Numbered from the stretch's first letter, positions 1 to 7,338 are shown. The stretch: DNA of 10,554 nt from an uncultured Oscillospiraceae bacterium (GCA_900757695.1 CAAEOU010000100.1:1-10554), one strand, 5' to 3'. The notes: a model not told the origin generated them from the sequence alone. Made by a program: numbers and translations.

Positions 1-2
1 CT

Positions 3-1688
3 ATGAATGAAAAAACCATTAGCGGCAGTTATGTGGCTGAGGCAACAGAGAAGCTGGCTTCTCTGACCATCGCCCCCGATGCTGTCCTTTCCGCGCCCGC
101 AGGCAAATGCCTGACGCTGACTGTAGACGGTGTCAACCGGCAGATCCAGCCGGGCACCTATACCGGCGATGTGGTATTGACCGTATCCGATGCAGTGCAG
201 GTAGACTATGAGAACCATGGCAAGGTCGATCACTTTGAGATGGCCAATGCGGTGGTAATCTCTGACGGCAAGTACGTGCCGGAGAAGTCGGTTGCCGCTG
301 CGGTACTGGCCGGTACGGTCACCGATACTACCGTAGACGGCCTGAAGGTGGATTCTCAGGCGGATAACTTCGGCGGCGTATATGTAGACGGCAACAGCGT
401 TGTTACCATCAACGACGCCAATATGATCCTGAACGGCAACGGCGGCAATGACTTTGTGGGCCATGGTGCCGGCATCACTGCCGCAGGCGCCTCTCATGTT
501 ACCGTCAACCGGGCAAAGATCAGCTCCGTGGGTTCCATCCGTGTTACCGTGGTGGGCCGGGAAGAGGCAACACTGGAGGTCAATGACTCCGAGCTGTTTG
601 TAAAGGACGGCACGAAGCCCAACAATGTATCCGGAATGACCAAGGTGCCGTGGATGCTGGGCCTAACCGGCCGCGTTCGTGCCACCAATCTGGTGGACTC
701 TGCCACGGCTACCTATAACCGCTGCCATATTAAGTGCGAAAACTGGGGCTGCATGTCCACGGACGCAACCAAGAAGGCACGGCTGTATCTGAATGACTGC
801 CTGCTGGAGTCTGAAAACACCGGCTATGGCGCTTATTCCATCGGTAACTGTCTGGATCAGTTTACGGGCTGCACCCTGAATATGGGGAACTATCCTGTGA
901 TCATGTGCATGGAGGGCAACGCAACCTTTACCGGCTGTACCGTAAATTCCAAAAAGGTTGGCGTTATGTGCCACGGAGGCAATGGTCAGGGTACACTGAC
1001 TGTGGATAAGGGGACTGTTTTCAATACGGAGCGTGCCGTCCTTCAGGTAAAGGGCCGTGGTGTTACCATGAATATTTCGGATGCCGAGCTGAACAGTAAG
1101 ATTGGCGTGCTTCTGGAGGCATTCCCCAACGATGACCCCAATATGGGGCCCATGCCCGCAGGCGGCCCTGGCGGCCCGGGTGGTCCCGGAGGTCCCGGCG
1201 GCCCCGGTGGTCCCGGCGGCCCTGGCGGCCCCGGAGCGGGCATGCCTGCAATGCCGGATATGGGCCCTGCCCATGACGAGGTGGAGGTCCACTTCACAGG
1301 CTGCAACTTGAATGGTGATATCATCAATGCACAGGCAGAGGATCATGAGATGGTTCTGACCTTTGCGGGCTGCACCCTGACCGGCGCCATTTCCACCGGC
1401 AAGGCTGCCCATACGCAGGGCGAGCCGGAAGAGAGCAAGTGGTGGCTCATTGGTCTGGTTGACGATACGCTGGAGCCCGTGGAGAAGGATAAGGGCACCA
1501 AGGCTGAATTTGATGCCGCTTCCAAGTGGATCGTAGACAAGACCTGTTATCTCAGCGGACTGACCATTGCTGAGGGCGCAAAGGTCGAGGCGGCTGAGGG
1601 TCATACCCTCACCATGACCGTAGACGGCAAGGAGACTGCAATCGTTCCCGGCACCTATGCCGGCAAGATCGTAATGACTGTGGCGTAA
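3..1688 (+). CDS. Beta-helix-like repeat protein with (Gly-Gly-Pro)8 insert
   Basis: I do not recognise a named family. The 561-residue product is made of short beta-strand/turn repeats typical of a right-handed parallel beta-helix. An F-x-G-C pattern recurs at residues 287-290, 309-312, 431-434 and 454-457, about 22 residues apart within each pair, which is one helix turn. Residues 17-61 and 516-560 are copies of one module (23 of 45 identical, no gaps, by hand count), so similar modules cap both ends. Residues 387-410 are eight Gly-Gly-Pro units flanked by Met/Pro-rich sequence, apparently an external loop. At least a dozen cysteines and no hydrophobic N-terminal segment suggest a cytoplasmic protein. 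Only two bases precede the ATG, so its ribosome site is unseen and a longer N-terminus cannot be excluded. The reductase gene starts 64 bases after the stop, on the same strand. It may bind a ligand or serve as a scaffold; no catalytic motif was found. Confidence 0.8.
   Translation: MNEKTISGSYVAEATEKLASLTIAPDAVLSAPAGKCLTLTVDGVNRQIQPGTYTGDVVLTVSDAVQVDYENHGKVDHFEMANAVVISDGKYVPEKSVAAAVLAGTVTDTTVDGLKVDSQADNFGGVYVDGNSVVTINDANMILNGNGGNDFVGHGAGITAAGASHVTVNRAKISSVGSIRVTVVGREEATLEVNDSELFVKDGTKPNNVSGMTKVPWMLGLTGRVRATNLVDSATATYNRCHIKCENWGCMSTDATKKARLYLNDCLLESENTGYGAYSIGNCLDQFTGCTLNMGNYPVIMCMEGNATFTGCTVNSKKVGVMCHGGNGQGTLTVDKGTVFNTERAVLQVKGRGVTMNISDAELNSKIGVLLEAFPNDDPNMGPMPAGGPGGPGGPGGPGGPGGPGGPGGPGAGMPAMPDMGPAHDEVEVHFTGCNLNGDIINAQAEDHEMVLTFAGCTLTGAISTGKAAHTQGEPEESKWWLIGLVDDTLEPVEKDKGTKAEFDAASKWIVDKTCYLSGLTIAEGAKVEAAEGHTLTMTVDGKETAIVPGTYAGKIVMTVA
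1161..1232 (+). repeat. Eight tandem 9-bp units encoding Gly-Gly-Pro
   Basis: Eight in-frame copies of GGN-GGN-CCN encode (Gly-Gly-Pro)8 inside the beta-helix gene. Third bases vary between units (GGC, GGT, GGA; CCT, CCG, CCC). The amino-acid pattern is therefore exact while the DNA is not, which points to selection on the protein rather than to very recent slippage. The period fits a collagen-like or polyproline-II segment, but 24 residues is short, so a flexible spacer is equally possible. Confidence 0.9.
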
Positions 1689-1698
1689 AGTTAATTTT

Positions 1699-1731
1699 GG
1701 CGGAGTGCCGCACCGCGGCGCTCCGCCTTTT
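1699..1731 (+). terminator. 13-bp GC-rich stem-loop with TTTT, between beta-helix gene and first reductase
   Basis: Bases 1699-1711 pair with 1715-1727 (13 pairs, one of them G-T) around a 3-base ACC loop, followed by TTTT. It starts 11 bases after the beta-helix stop codon and ends about 10 bases before the Shine-Dalgarno of the next gene. The stem is strong but the T-run is short. It may be a partial terminator that lowers reductase expression, or an mRNA processing or stability element. Confidence 0.6.
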
Positions 1732-1752
1732 GAAAAAGAAAGGAGATTTTAT

Positions 1753-3738
1753 ATGAGCTACCGCTATGACGCACTGCTGAGCCCCATTCGGATCGGGGAC
1801 GCTGTAATCAAAAACCGCACGATGTATCCCAATGCGTCGCCCCACTTTCTGCAGGGCCCTGAGACCTATCCCGCAGACAGCTTTATGACCTTTATGGGCG
1901 GACTGGCCCGGAACGGCGCAGCCATTATTACGCTGGCAGAGTGGTCCAATCCCAACCAGCGCTCCGCACCGGTAGAGGATGCCAAGCGGATGCAGAACTT
2001 TGACTATACAGATCCCGGTACCTACAACTATTTTACGCAGATGGCGGATGACGTCCATTTCTATGGCTCCAAGCTGCTGGTGAATACGGATATCAAGTAT
2101 CCCGATGGCTATTCCTTTGACGGTAAAGCCTTTGGCCCTCCGGGCATGGCGGGGAAGCCGGTAAAGATGCTGCCCAAGGAGATGATGCCGGAGGTCATCG
2201 AGACCTTCCTGCAGAAGCTCCAGCTGTTTAAGGATTTTGGTTATGACGGCGTTGCCATGCGGGTGGAGATGCTGCTGTACCCCAATCTCCGCACCGACGA
2301 GTATGGCGGCCCCATGGAGAATCGGGTCCGGTTCCTTCATGAGACCTTGGCGGCAGTGAAAAAGCGCTTTGGCAAGAGCTTTATTGTGGAGCTCTGCGTG
2401 GCCGGCGAGCAGCCCAATGGCTATGTGGGCGGAGCCAAGGGCTATACGCTGGAGGATACCATCGAATTTGCCAAATGCATGGAGGATGTGGCAGACATTC
2501 TTCAGCTGCGGGAATGCGATATGACCAAGTCTCACCCCACGGGCTTTACCTTCCAGAAGGGCGAGCATGAGACCATTCGCTATTCTGAGGCCATTAAGGC
2601 GGCAGGATGTAAGATCCTTACGGAGCCTGTGGGCGGCTTCCAGGATCCCGATGAGATCAACACCTATATTAAAGAGGGCAAGTGCGACATGATCGGCATG
2701 GCCCGTGCCTTTATGTGTGATCCAGAATACGGGAAGAAGCTCTATGAGGGCCGGGGCGAGGATGTTGTGCCCTGCCTGTGGTGCAATAAGTGCCATGGCA
2801 CGATGTCGGCGCCCTATATGACCTTCTGCTCTGTGAACCCGGTACAGGGCATTGCCCATAAGGTTGGGAAGATGGTGGATCAGGAGACTGCACCCAAGAA
2901 GGTCGCAGTCATTGGCGGCGGCCCGGTGGGTATGAAGGCAGCCATTGTGGCGGCAGAGCGGGGCCATGATGTGACCCTGTTTGAAAAGACGGATTATCTG
3001 GGCGGACAGCTGATCCACAGCGACTATTCCAGCTTTAAGTGGCCGCTGAAGAACTTTAAGGCATATCTGATCCGCCGGATGGGACAGGTGGGCGTTAAAG
3101 TACTGATGAACACCGAGGCAACACCTCAGAAGCTCAGTGCCGGCGGCTTTGATGCGGTACTGGCGGCCACGGGCGCCACGCCCAACGTGCCGAAGATCGA
3201 TGGCCTCCGGGATGCCGAGGGCAATGTTAAGCCGGAGTACAAGGTCTGCCTTGACGTATACGGCCATGAGCAGGAGCTGGGACACCATGTGGTCTGCATC
3301 GGCGGCAGTGAGACGGCCATTGAGACGGCCATGTATCTGGCAGAAAACGGCCATGATGTAACGCTGCTGACCCGGCAGGACGAGCTGGCCAAGGATGCCA
3401 GCCACCTCCACTACATCACCATGGCATGGATCAAGACGGAGCCTGACGGCAGAACCCATATGGCGCCTGCATGGGAGAAATACGAGGGTATCAAGGGCAT
3501 CCTGAATGCGACCACGGTCAAGGTGGAGGGAAACACCGTGACCTATGTGCAGGACGGTCAGGAGAAGACCGTATCCGGGGACAGTGTGATCATTTCTGGC
3601 GGCATGAATCCCAATGTGGACGAGGCACTGCGCTTTGCAGGGATCGTGCCCAAGTTCTTTGTGATCGGTGATGCAAACCGGGACGGCAACATTCAGCGTG
3701 GTATGCGGGATGCATTTTCCAAGGCAATGCTGCTGTAA
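1753..3738 (+). CDS. OYE / 2,4-dienoyl-CoA reductase-family flavin, Fe-S oxidoreductase (first copy)
   Basis: The 661-residue length and domain order match the 2,4-dienoyl-CoA reductase / BaiCD-BaiH type: an N-terminal FMN TIM barrel (about 1-335), an Fe-S site, then FAD- and NAD(P)H-binding folds. The Fe-S ligands are Cys341, 344, 347 and 359 (CX2CX2CX11C). The FAD fold begins at 383 with GGGPVG at 388-393. The second nucleotide fold, near 513-526, reads GGSETA, so the last Gly of GxGxxG is replaced. The barrel keeps RTDEYGG (180-186), but the preceding active-site segment, usually HGAHGY-like, is replaced by a shorter RVEMLLYP stretch at 170-177. The usual His pair and Tyr are therefore absent. 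ATG1753 was chosen over an upstream in-frame ATG (1705, inside the stem-loop) because AAAGGAG lies just ahead of it. Likely a cytoplasmic NAD(P)H-dependent reductase of an activated C=C bond; the substrate is unknown. Confidence 0.9.
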   Translation: MSYRYDALLSPIRIGDAVIKNRTMYPNASPHFLQGPETYPADSFMTFMGGLARNGAAIITLAEWSNPNQRSAPVEDAKRMQNFDYTDPGTYNYFTQMADDVHFYGSKLLVNTDIKYPDGYSFDGKAFGPPGMAGKPVKMLPKEMMPEVIETFLQKLQLFKDFGYDGVAMRVEMLLYPNLRTDEYGGPMENRVRFLHETLAAVKKRFGKSFIVELCVAGEQPNGYVGGAKGYTLEDTIEFAKCMEDVADILQLRECDMTKSHPTGFTFQKGEHETIRYSEAIKAAGCKILTEPVGGFQDPDEINTYIKEGKCDMIGMARAFMCDPEYGKKLYEGRGEDVVPCLWCNKCHGTMSAPYMTFCSVNPVQGIAHKVGKMVDQETAPKKVAVIGGGPVGMKAAIVAAERGHDVTLFEKTDYLGGQLIHSDYSSFKWPLKNFKAYLIRRMGQVGVKVLMNTEATPQKLSAGGFDAVLAATGATPNVPKIDGLRDAEGNVKPEYKVCLDVYGHEQELGHHVVCIGGSETAIETAMYLAENGHDVTLLTRQDELAKDASHLHYITMAWIKTEPDGRTHMAPAWEKYEGIKGILNATTVKVEGNTVTYVQDGQEKTVSGDSVIISGGMNPNVDEALRFAGIVPKFFVIGDANRDGNIQRGMRDAFSKAMLL

Positions 3739-3754
3739 ATTATGTAAACTAATT

Positions 3755-3785
3755 CCGGCGGGCGGGGCTTGTCCCTGTCCGCCGG
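3755..3785 (+). other. 13-bp stem-loop between the two reductase genes
   Basis: Bases 3755-3767 pair with 3773-3785 (13 pairs, two of them G-T) around a CTTGT loop, beginning 16 bases after the first reductase stop. No T-run follows, so it is not a standard terminator. An mRNA processing or stability element is possible, and its 3' arm overlaps a candidate promoter. It mirrors the stem-loop ahead of the first reductase in size and position. Confidence 0.55.
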
Positions 3786-3797
3786 GTGTGCTATGAT
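3769..3797 (+). promoter_or_regulatory. Candidate promoter of second reductase gene
   Basis: TTGTCC (3769-3774), a 17-base spacer and TATGAT (3792-3797) preceded by TGC form an extended -10 promoter with 4/6 and 5/6 consensus matches. Transcription would start near 3804, giving a leader of about 22 bases with GGAGG at 3814-3818. It would let the second reductase be expressed apart from the upstream genes. The -35 lies in the loop and 3' arm of the stem-loop. Confidence 0.45.
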
Positions 3798-3825
3798 AAG
3801 AAAAAAGAAAAATGGAGGCAGTCCT

Positions 3826-5769
3826 ATGGAACTGAAGTATCCCCATCTGTTTTCGCCCATTACCATTGGAGGCGTTACCTTCAAGAACCGTATCTGGTCT
3901 GCGCCGGCAGGAACACATCTGCTGGCCGGATTGGAGGAGTACCCCAACGAGGCGGTCATTGCCTATTATGCCAATAAGGCCAAGGGCGGCAGCGCAAATA
4001 TCACCTTCTCTGCCCAGAACATGGATATCTATCGCCCCAACGATGATGTCCATGCCCATGAGAACATTTTTCCCCAGAAAAACCACCGGATGTGGCGGCA
4101 GCTCACCGATGCGGTGCACTACTATGGGGCAAAAATCTCGCTGGAGCTGCTGGCCTTTGAATACCACGGCTATGATGAAAACAACAATCTGGTATCCTAT
4201 ACGGTCAACGGCCATGGGAAGCGTTATCCCAAGCTGACCCGTCCGGTGATGGAACGGATCGCAGAGAGCTATGCCGATGCGGCAGAGGCAGCGTTGGACT
4301 GCGGCTTTGATATGATCCTGATCCATGGAGGCCATGGGCTGGTGCTGTCCCAGATGCTCTCCCCCAAGTTCAATACCCGGAAGGACGAGTTTGGCGGCAG
4401 CCTCGAAAACCGTGCCAAATTCCCGATTATGATTCTGGATGCCATCCGGCAGCGGGTGGGGCGTAGATTGCTGATCGAGTACCGGATCTCCGGCAGCGAG
4501 CTCACGGAAGGCGGCTTTACGCCCGAGGACTGTGTGGCGTTTCTGAAGCTGGTGCAGGACAAGATCGATATTGCCCATATCTCCTGCGGAAGCTTTTACA
4601 GCGAGACGGAGCATATCATGCATCCAAACAACTTCCTGCCTGCGGGCTGCAACGCCTATCTGGCAAGAGCGGTGAAGGAGAGCGGAGAAATCCACATCCC
4701 GGTGCTGACGCTTGGGGCCTTCCAGCAGCCTGCACTGATGGAGGAGACCATTGCCACCGGCGGTGCAGATCTGGTTGCTATGGCAAGAGGAACCATATCC
4801 GATGCCTTTGCCCCGGACAAGGCGCTGCATGGGAAAGAGGATGAGATCATCCCCTGTATCCGCTGCTTCCACTGTTTGGACTATGGCCGGAATACGGCCT
4901 TTGCCTGCTCGGTGAATCCCACAGTGGGCCGGGAATACCGCCTCAAGCTGCTGGAGGAGCCGCCCAAGTCGAAGAAAAATGTAGTAGTCATCGGCGGCGG
5001 CCCGGCCGGGATGGAGGCCGCTATGGTGGCGGCGCAGCGGGGACATCAGGTGACGCTCTTTGAGAAGGAGGATCACTTGGGCGGCAAGCTGATCTTCTCA
5101 CGGCAGGTGGAATTTAAGAAGGTGCTGGAGAACTTTATGGACTATCAGATCCATATGCTGGATAAGCTGGGGGTCACGGTAAAGCTTTCTACTGAGGCAG
5201 CACCGGATATGGTGGAGGCCATGGCGCCGGATGCAGTCATCGCTGCGGTAGGTGCAGATGCGGTGATCCCGCCCATTCCCGGCGTAGACGGCGAGCATGT
5301 GATCACGGCAGAGCAGTGCTATCATAAGGGCCTTGTGGGGGAGGAGATGGGCGAGAATATTGCGGTACTGGGCGGCGGCCTTGTGGGCTGTGAGACGGCC
5401 CTGTATCTTTCCATGTATCTCCATAAAAACGTGACGCTGGTCGAAATGAGCCGTGCGGTGGCGCAGGAGGACTATTCGATTCCCCGGCAGGCGCTGGTAG
5501 AGCATATGAATGAATATGTGACCTATTACTGCGGCGTGAAGTGTACCGGAATCACCACAGAAGGCATGGAGGTGGCTGACAGCTATGGAAACCATGCGCT
5601 GATCCCGGCGGATACAGTGGTGCTGGCGGCAGGCATGCGGGCCAGAGCTGCTCAGGCGGAGCAGTTCCGGGGCCTCAGCCTGTTCTTTGAGCCGGTGGGG
5701 GACTGCGTGGTGGCGAAGAATGTCCGGGGGGCTACTCGGTCGGCCTATGATGCGGCGTCCAGAATATAA
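3826..5769 (+). CDS. OYE / 2,4-dienoyl-CoA reductase-family flavin, Fe-S oxidoreductase (second copy)
   Basis: This 647-residue paralogue of the preceding gene has the same architecture: FMN barrel, Fe-S site, FAD fold, NAD(P)H fold. Fe-S ligands are Cys344, 347, 350 and 361 (CX2CX2CX10C). GGGPAG at 390-395 binds FAD, and an intact GGGLVG at 516-521 marks the second nucleotide fold. The barrel retains the paired histidines (His167 and His170 in HGGHGL), but the Tyr that usually follows, the proton donor in E. coli 2,4-dienoyl-CoA reductase, is Leu172. The DEFGGSLENR segment is normal. ATG3826 is preferred over an in-frame ATG at 3769 because GGAGG (3814-3818) sits 7 bases ahead and the earlier ATG lies inside the stem-loop. 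It may share an operon with the first copy but also has a candidate promoter of its own. Expected cytoplasmic; the reaction is probably C=C reduction and the substrate is unknown. Confidence 0.9.
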   Translation: MELKYPHLFSPITIGGVTFKNRIWSAPAGTHLLAGLEEYPNEAVIAYYANKAKGGSANITFSAQNMDIYRPNDDVHAHENIFPQKNHRMWRQLTDAVHYYGAKISLELLAFEYHGYDENNNLVSYTVNGHGKRYPKLTRPVMERIAESYADAAEAALDCGFDMILIHGGHGLVLSQMLSPKFNTRKDEFGGSLENRAKFPIMILDAIRQRVGRRLLIEYRISGSELTEGGFTPEDCVAFLKLVQDKIDIAHISCGSFYSETEHIMHPNNFLPAGCNAYLARAVKESGEIHIPVLTLGAFQQPALMEETIATGGADLVAMARGTISDAFAPDKALHGKEDEIIPCIRCFHCLDYGRNTAFACSVNPTVGREYRLKLLEEPPKSKKNVVVIGGGPAGMEAAMVAAQRGHQVTLFEKEDHLGGKLIFSRQVEFKKVLENFMDYQIHMLDKLGVTVKLSTEAAPDMVEAMAPDAVIAAVGADAVIPPIPGVDGEHVITAEQCYHKGLVGEEMGENIAVLGGGLVGCETALYLSMYLHKNVTLVEMSRAVAQEDYSIPRQALVEHMNEYVTYYCGVKCTGITTEGMEVADSYGNHALIPADTVVLAAGMRARAAQAEQFRGLSLFFEPVGDCVVAKNVRGATRSAYDAASRI

Positions 5770-5895
5770 AGGCATAACATACGGACAGATACGGCAGCCA
5801 TGGAGCTGGCACAGGGCATTGCCTCCACCGGCGGCGTGGTGCTGACGGTTCCGGCAGCCTCGGCCATTTCGGCGGTGGTATTTCGCAGGCGATAA
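5770..5895 (+). other. Short open stretch after second reductase; possible gene remnant
   Basis: After the reductase stop, the same frame stays open to a TAA at 5893. It contains an ATG at 5800 that would give 31 residues (start MELAQGIASTGGVV). Codons are G/C-ending like the neighbouring genes and the reading is hydrophobic, so this could be the decayed end of a former gene. No convincing ribosome site precedes the ATG. The reductase has a normal C-terminus, so this is not needed to complete it. Confidence 0.2.
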
Positions 5896-5902
5896 ATAAA
5901 AG

Positions 5903-5939
5903 CGCAGCCTCGGAGCGAAGTGCTCCGGGGCTGCGTTTT
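5903..5939. terminator. Bidirectional terminator between convergent reductase and symporter genes
   Basis: A 14-bp stem (5903-5916 with 5922-5935, one G-T pair) encloses a 5-base loop and is followed by TTTT on the plus strand. An AAAA run just before the stem supplies a T-run for minus-strand transcripts. It lies between convergent gene ends and can serve both. Confidence 0.85.
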
Positions 5940-5948
5940 ATATGAGAA

Positions 5949-7196
5949 TCAGTTATTTGCTTTCTTGGCCTGACGTGCGGCCTTGCGCTCTTCCAGCTTG
6001 GAGACGATGACGGCACAGGCAGCGTCACCGGTGATGTTGACGGTGGTACGACCCATGTCGAAGATGCGGTCGATACCGGCAACCAGCGCAATGCCCTCCA
6101 CGGGAATGTTGACGCTCTGAAGCACCATGGCCAGCATTACCATGCCGGCGCCAGGGACACCGGCGGTGCCAATGGAAGCCAGCGTAGCGGTAAAGATGAT
6201 GGTGATCATATTGCCCAGATCCAGATGGATGCCATAGCAGGCGGCGATAAACACGGCGCAGACGCCCTGATAAATGGCGGTGCCGTCCATGTTGATGGTA
6301 GCGCCCAGCGGGAGGACAAAGGAAGAGATCTCACGCTTTGCGCCCAGATTCTCGGAGCACTCCATGGTAAAGGGCAGGGTGCCCACGGAGGAGGCGGAGG
6401 AGAAGGCCATCATAATGGCGGGGGCCATACCCTTGAAGAAGGCCAGCGGGGAGACCTTGCCCAGTGTTGCAACGGTAGTGGAATATACCAGTGCGGCGTG
6501 AACGATGTAGCCAATGTAGGCCACCAGAAGCACCATGGCCAGCTTGCCCAGCACGCTGGGGCCATTGGTGACGATCACCGGGCAGATCAGGCAGGCAACG
6601 CCGATGGGGGACAGCTTGATGATCAGATCCATGACCCGCTGAAATACTTCATTGAAGCTTTCCACAACGTTTCCGGCCAGCTTGCCCTTCTCACCGGCCA
6701 GCAGGATGCCAAAGCCGATGAACAGCGCAATGACAATGACCTGAAGCATGGTGGCATTCACCAGCGGCGCAACGGCGTTGGAGGGGAAGATGGCAACGAT
6801 GGTGTCCATAATGCTCTGACTCTCCGGCGGCGTATATTCGAGGCCGGAGGTGGCCAGCGGAGTAAACAGATGCAGAGCCTGCGCAGCGCTGGCCAGAATC
6901 AGAGCCAATGCAATGGCGAAGGCAGTGGTGCACATGTAGTATACAATGGTCTTGCCGCCCACAGAGCCGACCTTTTTGATATCTCCCATGGAGATGACAC
7001 CGGCGGCAATGGAGAACAGCACGATGGGAACGACGACGAATTTCAGCAGGTTCAGGAAGATGGTGCCGAAGGGCTTGATGTAGCCGTCGGCAATATCAGC
7101 ACCGTTGGGCACAGCCATCAGGATTAGACCGGCCACGATGCCCACACACAGACCAACGAAGATCCAGAATGCAAGAGGCAGCTTTTTCTTGTTCAA
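5949..7196 (-). CDS. Sodium:acidic amino acid (glutamate/aspartate) symporter, DAACS/SDF family
   Basis: The 415-residue length and hydrophobic profile fit the dicarboxylate/amino acid:cation symporter family, with eight helices and two re-entrant hairpins in the inner membrane. Hairpin 1 carries the Ser-rich SSASSVGTLP at 266-275, followed by NMDGT at 302-306 and GVPGAG in hairpin 2. The last helix reads D380-MG-R383-TT-VN387-ITG-D391, equivalent to Asp394, Arg397, Asn401 and Asp405 of the archaeal aspartate transporter GltPh. The C4-dicarboxylate carrier DctA has Ser and Asn at the two Asp positions, so an acidic amino acid is the better guess. Arg383 argues against a neutral amino acid carrier. 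The start is TTG: AAGGAG (7205-7210) lies 8 bases upstream and no in-frame ATG fits. It has its own promoter and a shared terminator, so it appears monocistronic. Confidence 0.92.
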   Translation of the reverse strand: MNKKKLPLAFWIFVGLCVGIVAGLILMAVPNGADIADGYIKPFGTIFLNLLKFVVVPIVLFSIAAGVISMGDIKKVGSVGGKTIVYYMCTTAFAIALALILASAAQALHLFTPLATSGLEYTPPESQSIMDTIVAIFPSNAVAPLVNATMLQVIVIALFIGFGILLAGEKGKLAGNVVESFNEVFQRVMDLIIKLSPIGVACLICPVIVTNGPSVLGKLAMVLLVAYIGYIVHAALVYSTTVATLGKVSPLAFFKGMAPAIMMAFSSASSVGTLPFTMECSENLGAKREISSFVLPLGATINMDGTAIYQGVCAVFIAACYGIHLDLGNMITIIFTATLASIGTAGVPGAGMVMLAMVLQSVNIPVEGIALVAGIDRIFDMGRTTVNITGDAACAVIVSKLEERKAARQAKKANN

Positions 7197-7217
7197 ATTA
7201 ATCTCTCCTTCTTTTTT

Positions 7218-7241
7218 GCGGAGGCAGGCACTTGCCTCCGC
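7218..7241 (-). other. Leader stem-loop of the symporter mRNA
   Basis: A perfect 9-bp stem (7218-7226 with 7233-7241) with a 6-base loop sits in the roughly 60-base leader between the symporter promoter and its Shine-Dalgarno (7205-7210). On the minus strand a run of A, not T, follows, so it is not a terminator. It may protect the 5' end of the mRNA or affect translation. Confidence 0.5.
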
Positions 7242-7262
7242 TTCCTTGCGTGACGCTTTGCC

Positions 7263-7291
7263 ATTATAGCATTATCTGCGGAAGTTTACAA
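7263..7291 (-). promoter_or_regulatory. Symporter promoter
   Basis: On the minus strand, TTGTAA (7286-7291), a 17-base spacer and TATAAT (7263-7268), with TGC just before the -10, form a near-consensus sigma-A promoter. The predicted start of transcription is near 7256. Confidence 0.75.
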
Positions 7292-7338
7292 GAAATTGTG
7301 CATGGTTTATTTCACCTTTTTTGCATAAAAAGATGGAA

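Noticed and set aside
1161..1232. Tandem 9-bp repeat as a CRISPR-like or intergenic satellite array
   Set aside because: The units are in frame within a long gene, have no spacers and encode a regular peptide.
663..1604. Minus-strand open frame with collagen-like Ala/Gly/Thr stretch opposite the beta-helix gene
   Set aside because: The repeat is only the reverse complement of the Gly-Gly-Pro codons; no domain and no start signals.
1609..5076. Minus-strand open frame of more than 1,100 codons opposite the two reductases
   Set aside because: It spans two clear genes and the gap between them on the other strand, has no recognisable domain and is rich in His/Arg/Leu as expected from reading G/C-ending codons backwards. 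The length is a by-product of codon bias.
6225..7127. Plus-strand 300-codon open frame opposite the symporter, rich in Gly, His, Gln and Asp
   Set aside because: Low-complexity antisense of a membrane protein gene whose motifs are unmistakable; no ribosome site or domain.
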